Origin: Oligosphaera ethanolica
GTDB taxonomy: Bacteria > Verrucomicrobiota > Lentisphaeria > Oligosphaerales > Oligosphaeraceae
DNA length: 64,000 nt
Assembly: GCF_030814695.1 (NCBI RefSeq)
Contig: NZ_JAUSVL010000001.1
Span: forward strand, 1,586,227 to 1,650,226
Direction of reading: 5' to 3'
Under the pieces are notes generated by a model, which was not told the DNA's origin, ran no database searches, and saw only the letters and a list, made by a program, of their open reading frames with translations. The position numbers and the translations under genes are program-made. Position 1 is the first letter of the stretch. Each line of letters opens with the position of its first letter. Below are positions 1 to 10,775 of this stretch, piece by piece.

Positions 1-2838
1 GCTCTGAGTGACTTCACCATTCCAGAGAGTGCCATCCCAGTTGTACCAGACCAAGCTGTCTGTGCTCAGGGGAATCAGATTGTCACTAATGCTTGGCATG
101 CGCGTGTCGTTGCCGCCGCGCGGATCAAACAGGCCCTTCTCATAAAGAAGGTTACCACTCTTATTGTCTTTCCACAGGCTCACGCCGGACATCGTGTCGT
201 CCGTCAACGCCGCCAAGTCACTAGGCAGGAAATTCTCGCCCTCAAACCACACGCGGATGCTGTGCAGGGTCTCGTGGATATTGGAGTCTCGACTCGCCGC
301 CATGTTGAAGCTCATCACCGGATTCGGGAAGCCGTCGGCCTCCAGGGCGTCCGGAACATGCGGAATGACATCAAAACTGACCCGCGCCTGCTTGACCTCT
401 TCCTTATTTATATGGATGTTCGGATTCGCTACGCCGGGCCTGTTCTCAACCGTCGTCAAAAACGTGACGTTCTGTATCACGTTCTGAACACTCACCTGCA
501 ACTCACGGGTGGCGCGCCATTCTTCGTCACGAAGTACAACGCTGCTTAGCCCCACATTGGCTAGGTTGGCTGTGCGTGTGTAGAACTGCTCTTCCGGAAG
601 GGGGTTAGTTCGACCATCGTCGAGGCTATTGATAAAATTCCTATATTCAGTCAAGGCTGTGGTGAAGGTGGCAATTGCGGTGTTGAAGGTGTTAACTGCC
701 GAAGTCACAGACCCGATATTAATGCCAGTGCCGTTCAAGTACTCACCGAATTGGCCGCCGCAATAACCATTGCGCAAAGTATCAATTTGGGCTCTGGCAG
801 AGGCGTAGTTAATTACGGCATTATCAAATGCTGTTAATGCACTTATGTAAACATTACGAGCAGCAGCAATCTGTCCGTCGCTAAAAGGAGGAGCGTTTGT
901 CGATGGGCTGGCTGGTGCGCCCAAATCAGAATCCCTTGAATACTGGGGGAAGAAGTCATAGATGTCATCTCTGGCGAGGTAGATATTTGCCGACGGCAGT
1001 TCCTGCGGGAGGAAGACCCTGAAATCCGCGCCATATTTGGGCTGATGGGTCACTGACGCCGTGTCGGGCTTGGTCGTAATACACACGAAGTAGTCAGGCA
1101 GGCCATTCGCGACGCTGGGGATCTTATGTCCACTTGCTCTTTGTGGGTGATCGTGCAAAGCAAGCGTCACGGTGGCGATGTAGTAGTCCTTGTTGTCATC
1201 AAATGCCATGCGCGACAGCCAGGAATTAGGGTCGGCTGGGGTGAAATTGTCCGCATACCACCGGTCTTTCAAGGCCGCGCCGCGAGCAACTAGTTCTTGG
1301 TTTACGTTTGTTGGCGCAGGCGTTGTCGCCGTGTTTGGTAAATATATATTGTTCCATATCGCTGCGGTGCCACTGCGGCGAGGTAAGGAATGAAAATTCG
1401 TCGAGGAGACACGATTTTGCGCGAGTGCGACTGCATAGTCGACATTGCCGCTGAACCGTGTTTCCAAGCCATCAATGAACTGGCGGAAATAGCCGTCATT
1501 TGGCGTTTCCCCAGCCATTTTCAAGCGTTTGACCACCACATTGCCATGGGTATCAGCACCAGTATCGTTCGTGTGCCGGCTGACCAACAAGTCGCTAGCG
1601 TACTCGAAAGTGCCGTTGGCGTTGGCGTCATACCACACGGAAATATTAGCCAATCGGGTATCCGAGGTCTGCTCTTCGGTGGTCAGGTCAGTCAGGGGGT
1701 TGAAACTGGAAACACGTGGGTCCACCTCAATAACCACCGTGACGCTTTGGAGCCATTCGTCGTCACCACGACCGTCCGTGGCACTCACCGTACCACGCCG
1801 CCCAGCTACATTGATGCCCAGGACCGGATAGGGATCATGGATGCCCATGAGCTCCCGCTGGGCGATCATCTCATAGTAGGCGTCCGGCGCCGTACTGTCC
1901 TCGGGGTCAAAGAAATTCGGCAGGTTGGTCCAGCCTGAATTCAACGAATAGTACGCTAGGGGCGAATTGAGGTACTCACGCACTCGGGAACGATTGCCAA
2001 TGAAGTAAGGGGGGTAGCCCAGATAGTCGTACAACTCGAAAGGCTGCCCCTCGCGAATAAAGGTGCGATGCGCAATCATGTCAATGACGTTCGCTTCGCA
2101 GACTAAGGTGTTGCTCCGCGCATGTCGCGGGCCGGATACTCCAAAAAAGGTCGGGGCGGTGCCGCCCGTCAGCTGATACCAGACGTTATCCACGAAAAGA
2201 TTGAATGTTGAACGCGTGTTGCCGAAATTGTTTTTCACTTCTCCAGTACTGCGCTGAACCTTGAAGACGTCGTTTACAGTGTCAGTATTGAGGTCTGTTG
2301 CCTCGCCATTTGAAACAAAGGGTTTCGTCTTGATCACAACCCAGTAGTAGTAGGTCCTTGCCGTGGAAGTAGTATAGTTATCACTTACGGTCGAAAAAGC
2401 GCCAAGGCCATGCGCGTTCGTGTTACTGGCCTGGCGGTATTTGTTATCCGGCGCTTGGCCATTGTAAGATTCAGTAATACCGGTATGGACCAGGCCGACT
2501 TCGTCCAGAATGGCCGAACCATTCTGCATGTATTGGCTCAAGGAAAAGGTAATGTAGGTGGGAAAGGCCGACGCAGCATCGTCCTTGGTGACTGTTTGTT
2601 CAATCATGATGACCGCCGTCCAGGGACTGCCCGGCAAAATGCCCTGGTTCTGGTCCGTGACCGGCTGAAAACTAAAGCTGGCAGCGCCACGGACGACACC
2701 GGCGCTGAGAAGCAAGGTGGCCAGAAACAGCCAGTGCCAGTGCCCTCCCCGACGCCAGCCCGTAGCCCGGCCGGCCTGCTTCTTGGTCTCTGCTGCCATC
2801 GTGCGGCGATTCTCGGTGTGCGTGATTTTCGTCATCAT
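1..2838 (-). CDS. Large secreted protein of unknown function (C-terminus outside window)
   Basis: An uninterrupted minus-strand frame of 946 codons runs from the ATG at 2838 to the first base of the window without a stop, so the gene is truncated by the window edge. The start is supported by an AGAGGT ribosome site 7 bases upstream; a second ATG follows at once. Residues about 35-49 are a hydrophobic signal segment after a long basic N-terminus (WRRGG), with likely cleavage near VRGA. The mature part is rich in Asn, Thr, Tyr and Asp and looks like a beta-rich extracytoplasmic protein; I recognise no domain. A consensus sigma-54 promoter lies about 200 bases upstream, and the pilus-like cluster is the next gene set on the same strand beyond the repeat island. 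A role as surface or pilus-associated protein is inference only. Confidence 0.8.
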   Translation of the reverse strand, partial: MMTKITHTENRRTMAAETKKQAGRATGWRRGGHWHWLFLATLLLSAGVVRGAASFSFQPVTDQNQGILPGSPWTAVIMIEQTVTKDDAASAFPTYITFSLSQYMQNGSAILDEVGLVHTGITESYNGQAPDNKYRQASNTNAHGLGAFSTVSDNYTTSTARTYYYWVVIKTKPFVSNGEATDLNTDTVNDVFKVQRSTGEVKNNFGNTRSTFNLFVDNVWYQLTGGTAPTFFGVSGPRHARSNTLVCEANVIDMIAHRTFIREGQPFELYDYLGYPPYFIGNRSRVREYLNSPLAYYSLNSGWTNLPNFFDPEDSTAPDAYYEMIAQRELMGIHDPYPVLGINVAGRRGTVSATDGRGDDEWLQSVTVVIEVDPRVSSFNPLTDLTTEEQTSDTRLANISVWYDANANGTFEYASDLLVSRHTNDTGADTHGNVVVKRLKMAGETPNDGYFRQFIDGLETRFSGNVDYAVALAQNRVSSTNFHSLPRRSGTAAIWNNIYLPNTATTPAPTNVNQELVARGAALKDRWYADNFTPADPNSWLSRMAFDDNKDYYIATVTLALHDHPQRASGHKIPSVANGLPDYFVCITTKPDTASVTHQPKYGADFRVFLPQELPSANIYLARDDIYDFFPQYSRDSDLGAPASPSTNAPPFSDGQIAAARNVYISALTAFDNAVINYASARAQIDTLRNGYCGGQFGEYLNGTGINIGSVTSAVNTFNTAIATFTTALTEYRNFINSLDDGRTNPLPEEQFYTRTANLANVGLSSVVLRDEEWRATRELQVSVQNVIQNVTFLTTVENRPGVANPNIHINKEEVKQARVSFDVIPHVPDALEADGFPNPVMSFNMAASRDSNIHETLHSIRVWFEGENFLPSDLAALTDDTMSGVSLWKDNKSGNLLYEKGLFDPRGGNDTRMPSISDNLIPLSTDSLVWYNWDGTLWNGEVTQS

Positions 2839-3574
2839 GCCTTGACCTCTTTGCTCGTTCGTGGTTTCGTTTTGTTGCTTGTTGTTCATATGTAATTTGT
2901 GTTTCATGTGCTGATGATGGTCACGGACCAAACTCGCCCGCTGTCCCGGGGCTTTGCCGCCGCGCTGAGCGCCAACCGGGACCGTCCCGACTAGGCCGCG
3001 CTCGACACGCGTAGTTCTATTTGCTCTATTATTTAGCAATTTCCGTGCCATATAAAAACAAAATTCCCCCGGGGATACTTTTTGCCGCCGGGACGGCCCG
3101 CGTTCACAATTCTCTCCCCGCCTTCAACCCCACTTAATGGCTTCCACAGCCACGACTAAGGCCAATTCAGGTAGAATAACGGAAAACTCTTTACAGTAGG
3201 GGACGATGCGCAAATTGCAAGATTCGCAAAGGCATTTTTAGCCTCAGATGAGGCGCCGAATTCAGGCTGTTCCTTCTCAATTTTGCGATTGAGCCCTTTT
3301 TGCACGTTTGTAAGTGCAAGCTAGTCGGCAAACTGACGGCACTTGCGACACCTGTCACGAATTCTTATTATCAGGCTTTCCGCAGCTTCACCCCAGCTTT
3401 GTTTATGGCGACAACACAGCTTCCACATAGCTTAATCCCCATATCCGGACAATTTACGCACAAGTTATCAACAGCCGATGCTTGCAGTAATAGCGCAAAG
3501 TTCTTGCGTTTGCTTTCACCGAACAAATTTTCGCCCGGCCGGCCCACCGCGCGTTTTTTCCCGGCCGTGGCGCG
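2839..3574. other. Intergenic region with no gene
   Basis: Apart from the sigma-54 site I see no gene here. The stretch holds small hairpins, including GCCTCA-GA-TGAGGC at 3241-3254 and CTCAAT-TTTGCG-ATTGAG at 3276-3293 followed by a C/T run. A TTATCAACA at 3465-3473 differs by one base from a DnaA box. The apparent plus-strand frame starting at 3300 runs into the repeat array and is not credible as a gene. Confidence 0.6.
3035..3050 (-). promoter_or_regulatory. Sigma-54 (RpoN) promoter, -24/-12 type
   Basis: The minus strand reads TGGCACGGAAATTGCT. This matches the sigma-54 consensus TGGCAC-N5-TTGCW exactly, with GG and GC separated by the required 10 bases. Transcription would start near 3024 and leave a leader of about 185 bases before the secreted-protein gene at 2838. 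Sigma-54 promoters need an NtrC-type activator; one is encoded at 54298-55689, but no link between the two is shown. Confidence 0.8.
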
Positions 3575-3651
3575 GGGAGCTTTTTTTATCTACAGATTAC
3601 ACAGATTACCACAGATTTGTTTTGAGATTGGTTGCCTGGCAATCCAGGGCC
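3575..3651 (-). repeat. Island boundary repeat, left copy (inverted)
   Basis: Read on the minus strand, this ~77-bp block matches the blocks at 6133-6209 and 7634-7710: GGCCCTGGATTG, a CAATCT/A-rich stretch, three TCTGTG-containing steps, and an A-tract before AGCT(T/C)CCC. It lies at the outer edge of the left REP array, opposite in orientation to the other two copies. The core TCTGTGtAATCTGTGGAT resembles a widespread intergenic repeat known from spurious ITQITQI-like translations in environmental genomes. Confidence 0.75.
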
Positions 3652-4480
3652 GGAGAGCGGGCGTCCCGCCTGTCTCCCGGCGTGGAGTGGGCGTCTCGCC
3701 CACTCCGACAAGACGGTTCATTTCCCCGTCCGCGCCATCCCCGCCGACCGTACCCGGTCCGTTTCCCGCCGACCGTACCCGGTCCGTTTCCCGCCGACCG
3801 TACCCGGTCCGTTTCCCGCCGACCGTACCCGGTCCATCTCCCGGCCATCGCGCGCCCATCTCCCGGCGTGGAGTGGGCGTCTCGCCCACTCCGACAAGAC
3901 GGTTCATTTCCCCGCACTCGCCATCCCCGCCGACCGTACCCGACCCGTTTCCCGGCGTGGAGTGGGCGTCTCGCCCACTCCGACAAGACGGTATATTTCC
4001 CCGTCCGCGCCATCCCCGCCGACCGTACCCGGCCCGTATCCCGGCCTATCCCCACCGACCGAACCCGGCCCGTCTCCCGGCGTGGAGTGGGCGTCTCGCC
4101 CACTCCGACAAGACGGTTTATTTCCCCGCACTCGCCATCCCAGCCGACCGTACCCGGCCCGTCTCCCGGCCTATCCCCGCCGACCGTACCCGGCCTGTTT
4201 CCCGACGTGGAGTGGGCGTCTCGCCCACTCCGACAAGACGGTATATTTCCCCGTCCGCGCCATCCCCGCCGACCGTACCCGGCCTGTATCCCGGCCTATC
4301 CCCACCGATCGAACCCGGCCCGTTTCCCGGCGTGGAGTGGGCGTCTCGCCCACTCCGACAAGACGGTATATTTCCCCGTCCGCGCCATCCCCGCCGACCG
4401 TACCCGGCCCGTCTCCCGGCCCATATCCCGCCCGTCTCGCGCCCGTCTCGCGCCCGTCTCGCGCCCTGCCTGGGCACAGC
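3652..4480 (+). repeat. REP-like palindrome array, left of the transposase gene
   Basis: Six copies of a 23-bp perfect palindrome (10-bp arms GGAGTGGGCG / CGCCCACTCC, loop TCT) begin at 3684, 3870, 3959, 4084, 4209 and 4334. The last four are spaced exactly 125 bp. Between palindromes lie ACAAGACGGT..TTTCCCCG, CCATCCCCGCC and repeated GACCGTACCCGGYCC segments; the last of these is locally tandem (25-bp steps, 3740-3835). The array is open in several frames on both strands only because its units lack stop codons. It is in the opposite orientation to the right-hand array. Confidence 0.9.
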
Positions 4481-4491
4481 CCAGTGGCGCG

Positions 4492-5208
4492 TCATGCTTG
4501 ATCATCGGCGTCCGGTGGCAGCCAGGATATGTCTGGCATACGTGGCCAGTCGTCCGTTGGCGCGGGCAGTTCTTGTATTGGCCACACCCACTGCCAATTA
4601 TGCAGACCAGCGCTGACTGGATTGCGCACTACGTAATTCACCTGATTGCGGTATTCGTCTTCATTGCGAATGATATGGTCGTATGATTCCGACAACCAGA
4701 CCTTTTTGCCCGGCGTAGCGCGCAACTTATTGATTTCATGCGCTGTATAGCTTTTCCAGTTGCGAGTGACATTTGACAACATTATACCATCAGCTGGTTC
4801 GACAATGACATGTACATGATTGGGCATGATAGCCACCGCATGCAGATAGTATTCCTCGTTGTCCCGAAACCAAAGTGAATTCCACACTACTTGCGCAAAA
4901 CGATCCTCGCGGAGAATGCATTCGCCAGCACCAGCTGACAGATAGTATTGCACCGCCACCGAATCTTGGTCATAACGCGGCGTATGGCGATTGATTCCCA
5001 AACACTCATCGCTTGTTATTGCAGCCATGTAGTCATCAAGTTGTAAGCGCCACTCCCTCAGTAACTCCTGTGGCATGGAATCTATTAGCCTGAAACAACA
5101 AGAGTAGATCGCGCCGTAGGCGTGGACGTGAGGTAAATGTTGCCAGTCGCTGTGACGGTATACGCCGAAGAATGGATCAGGTAGGTAGTTAAATTCGCTC
5201 CGGGGCAT
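4492..5208 (-). CDS. REP-associated tyrosine transposase (RAYT), Y1/HUH family
   Basis: A 238-residue single-strand DNA transposase-like protein related to the IS200/IS605 Y1 enzymes that are tied to REP palindromes. The N-terminal block with LPHVHAYGAIYSCCFRL (residues 25-41) is typical of RAYTs. The HUH metal motif is HVH at residues 131-133 after MPN. The probable nucleophile is Tyr176 in ESYDHIIR, followed by DEYRNQVNYVVRNPVSAGL. The start at 5208 has a strong AAGGAG site 8 bases upstream. No IS200-type ends flank it; instead it sits between two arrays of palindromes in opposite orientation. RAYTs are thought to act on REP sequences at their locus and to be domesticated. The gene appears intact. 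Confidence 0.93.
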   Translation of the reverse strand: MPRSEFNYLPDPFFGVYRHSDWQHLPHVHAYGAIYSCCFRLIDSMPQELLREWRLQLDDYMAAITSDECLGINRHTPRYDQDSVAVQYYLSAGAGECILREDRFAQVVWNSLWFRDNEEYYLHAVAIMPNHVHVIVEPADGIMLSNVTRNWKSYTAHEINKLRATPGKKVWLSESYDHIIRNEDEYRNQVNYVVRNPVSAGLHNWQWVWPIQELPAPTDDWPRMPDISWLPPDADDQA

Positions 5209-5324
5209 GATTATGGTCTCCTTATAGCAATCTTATAAAGCATTCAATAAATTGCTTTAGGAGCAATAATGACATGCATAAAAAGAAAACATCAAGTGCG
5301 AAAATGAAATAATGGCATATTGCT

Positions 5325-5513
5325 TCAAATGCTGCGGACCGGTATCGCCTCGTGCTTGGGACGCCGGGATGGCGTCGTGGCCACCTCGCGGTAGTGACGT
5401 CGCTGACGTTCCGCCGCGCGCAGACGTTGGCAGTCGGCGTGATCGCAGTAACACTTGGACGAAGCGGCCGGCCGATTGTCACCTGCCACATAAAGTGGCC
5501 AACGGCCGGTCAA
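5325..5513 (-). pseudogene. Possible decayed fragment of a small Cys-rich protein
   Basis: The minus strand encodes KCYCDHADCQRLRAAERQRR followed by HYREV within a 62-codon frame. This resembles the start of small proteins with a YCS-x4-CQRARK-type motif that are common in Gram-negative genomes, but the usual continuation with WRxxHPxYW is absent and the frame runs into repeats. It sits immediately upstream of the transposase gene. I treat it as a remnant or chance similarity, not a functional gene. Confidence 0.3.
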
Positions 5514-5565
5514 GTCGCGGCCATTGCCAGTGGCAGCGTTACGGCCACTTTATGTAGCAGGTGAC
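5478..5565. repeat. 23-bp inverted repeat between transposase gene and right array
   Basis: The arms at 5478-5500 and 5543-5565 begin GTCACCTGC and end GCAGGTGAC and pair over 23 bp with a single mismatch, separated by 42 bases that contain further GC-rich self-complementary words. There is no T-tract, so it is not a typical terminator. It sits at the inner edge of the right-hand array. Confidence 0.8.
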
Positions 5566-7633
5566 ACGCGGGACAGGGTGCGGGCGAGACGCCCACTCCA
5601 CGGGCCGGGTACGGTCGGCGGGGATGACGAGGGCGGGGAAATGAACCGTCGCTTCGGAGTGGGCGAGACGCCCACTCCACGGCCGGGAGACGGGCGCGGG
5701 ACAGGGTGCGGGCGAGACGCCCACTCCACGGGCCGGGTACGGTCGGCGGGGATGACGAGGGCGGGGAAATGAACCGTCGCTTCGGAGTGGGCGAGACGCC
5801 CACTCCACGCCGGGAGACGGGCGCGGGACAGGGTGCGGGCGAGACGCCCACTCCACGGGCCGGGTACGGTCGGCGGGGATGACGAGGGCGGGGAAATGGA
5901 CCGTCTTGCCGGAGTGGGCGAGACGCCCACTCCACGGCCGGGAGACGGGCGCGGGACAGGGTGCGGGAGAGACGCCCACTCCACGGGCCGGGTACGGTCG
6001 GCGGGGATGACGAGGGCGGGGAAATGAACCGTCGCTTCGGAGTGGGCGAGACGCCCACTCCACGCCGGGAGACGGGCGCGGGACAGGGTGCGGGCGAGAC
6101 GCCCACTCCACGCCGGGAGACGGGCGCAGCACGGCCCTGGATTGCCAGACAACCAATCTCAAAAAAATCTGTGGTAATCTGTGTAATCTGTGGATAAAAA
6201 AAGCTTCCCGCAGCACAGCCGGGAGACGGGCGCGGGACAGGACGGGAGACGGGCCGGGTACGGTCGGCGGGGATGACGAGGGCGGGGAAATGAACCGTCG
6301 CTTCGGAGTGGGCGAGACGCCCACTCCACGGCCGGGAGACGGGCGCGGGACAGGGTGCGGGCGAGACGCCCACTCCACGGGCCGGGTACGGTCGGCGGGG
6401 ATGACGAGGGCGGGGAAATGAACCGTCGCTTCGGAGTGGGCGAGACGCCCACTCCACGCCGGGAGACGGGCGCGGGACAGGGTGCGGGCGAGACGCCCAC
6501 TCCACGGGCCGGGTACGGTCGGCGGGGATGACGAGGGCGGGGAAATGAACCGTCGCTTCGGAGTGGGCGAGACGCCCACTCCACGGCCGGGAGACGGGCG
6601 CGGGACAGGGTGCGGGCGAGACGCCCACTCCACGGGCCGGGTACGGTCGGCGGGGATGACGAGGGCGGGGAAATGAACCGTCGCTTCGGAGTGGGCGAGA
6701 CGCCCACTCCACGCCGGGAGACGGGCGCGGGACAGGGTGCGGGCGAGACGCCCACTCCACGGGCCGGGTACGGTCGGCGGGGATGACGAGGGCGGGGAAA
6801 TGAACCGTCGCTTCGGAGTGGGCGAGACGCCCACTCCACGGCCGGGAGACGGGCGCGGGACAGGGTGCGGGCGAGACGCCCACTCCACGGGCCGGGTACG
6901 GTCGGCGGGGATGACGAGGGCGGGGAAATGAACCGTCGCTTCGGAGTGGGCGAGACGCCCACTCCACGCCGGGAGACGGGCGCGGGACAGGGTGCGGGCG
7001 AGACGCCCACTCCACGGGCCGGGTACGGTCGGCGGGGATGACGAGGGCGGGGAAATGAACCGTCGCTTCGGAGTGGGCGAGACGCCCACTCCACGCCGGG
7101 AGACGGGCGCGGGACAGGGTGCGGGCGAGACGCCCACTCCACGGGCCGGGTACGGTCGGCGGGGATGACGAGGGCGGGGAAATGAACCGTCGCTTCGGAG
7201 TGGGCGAGACGCCCACTCCACGGCCGGGAGACGGGCGCGGGACAGGGTGCGGGCGAGACGCCCACTCCACGGCCGGGAGACGGGCGCGGGACAGGGTGCG
7301 GGCGAGACGCCCACTCCACGGGCCGGGTACGGTCGGCGGGGATGACGAGGGCGGGGAAATGAACCGTCGCTTCGGAGTGGGCGAGACGCCCACTCCACGG
7401 CCGGGAGACGGGCGCGGGACAGGGTGCGGGCGAGACGCCCACTCCACGCCGGGAGACGGGCGCGGGACAGGGTGCGGGCGAGACGCCCACTCCACGGGCC
7501 GGGTACGGTCGGCGGGGATGACGAGGGCGGGGAAATGAACCGTCGCTTCGGAGTGGGCGAGACGCCCACTCCACGGGCCGGGAGACGGGCGCGGGAGAGA
7601 CGCCCACTCCACGCCGGGAGACGGGCGCAGTAC
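5566..7633 (-). repeat. REP-like palindrome array, right of the transposase gene
   Basis: A ~2.07 kb array in steps of about 127 bp. Each unit holds one perfect palindrome (arms GGAGTGGGCG / CGCCCACTCC, loop AGA) and one degenerate partner beginning GGTGCGGGCG. Between them are GGGCCGGGTACGGTCGGCGG, GATGACGAGGGCGGGGAAATG and GGGAGACGGGCGCGGGACAG. I count about 14 perfect and about 16 degenerate palindromes. Unit-to-unit identity is very high. The array is the reverse complement of the left array and is interrupted by a boundary repeat at 6133-6209. Long apparent frames on both strands (up to about 700 codons) are artefacts. Confidence 0.92.
6133..6209 (+). repeat. Boundary repeat, internal copy
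   Basis: A near-identical copy of the ~77-bp element at 7634-7710, lying inside the right array about one quarter of the way in. It includes TGTGGATAA at 6189-6197, a perfect match to the DnaA box complement, preceded by TGTGGTAAT and TGTGTAATC. Its position suggests the right array grew by duplicating a segment that already carried the boundary element. Confidence 0.8.
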
Positions 7634-7710
7634 GGCCCTGGATTGTCAGACAAGCAATCTAAAAAAAATCTGTGGTAATCTGTGTAATCTGTGGATAAAA
7701 AAAGCTTCCC
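7634..7710 (+). repeat. Island boundary repeat, right copy
   Basis: The right-hand outer copy of the ~77-bp element, inverted relative to the copy at 3575-3651. It again contains TGTGGATAA (7690-7698) and an A-tract before AGCTTCCC. It ends about 20 bases from the stop codon of the secretin gene, so the whole repeat island lies between two genes without visibly interrupting either. Confidence 0.8.
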
Positions 7711-7728
7711 GCAGCACGTCCCTGAGGC

Positions 7729-10653
<2,925 letters not shown>

Positions 10654-10775
10654 GGATGACAACTCCCCGTTAGGACGGGGGGAATGAGCAGGGCTACAAT
10701 ATGCCACATTTCCCCGGTCTCTCTACTATGTTACAATAATTTTGTAATAATATTCACGCTGGTGTAAAAGAAACG

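Noticed and set aside
3300..4686. Plus-strand frames of about 400 codons across the left array
   Set aside because: Repetitive translation of the array that runs antisense into the transposase gene; no gene features.
5566..7633. CRISPR array
   Set aside because: Units are contiguous ~127-bp tandem copies with two palindromes each; there are no unique spacers of even length and no cas genes.
5510..7653. Minus-strand frames of about 700 codons, and shorter plus-strand frames, across the right array
   Set aside because: They are the same REP units read in phase (VEWASRPLRSDG-type peptides). All frames are open because the unit lacks stops; there is no ribosome site, domain or codon bias.
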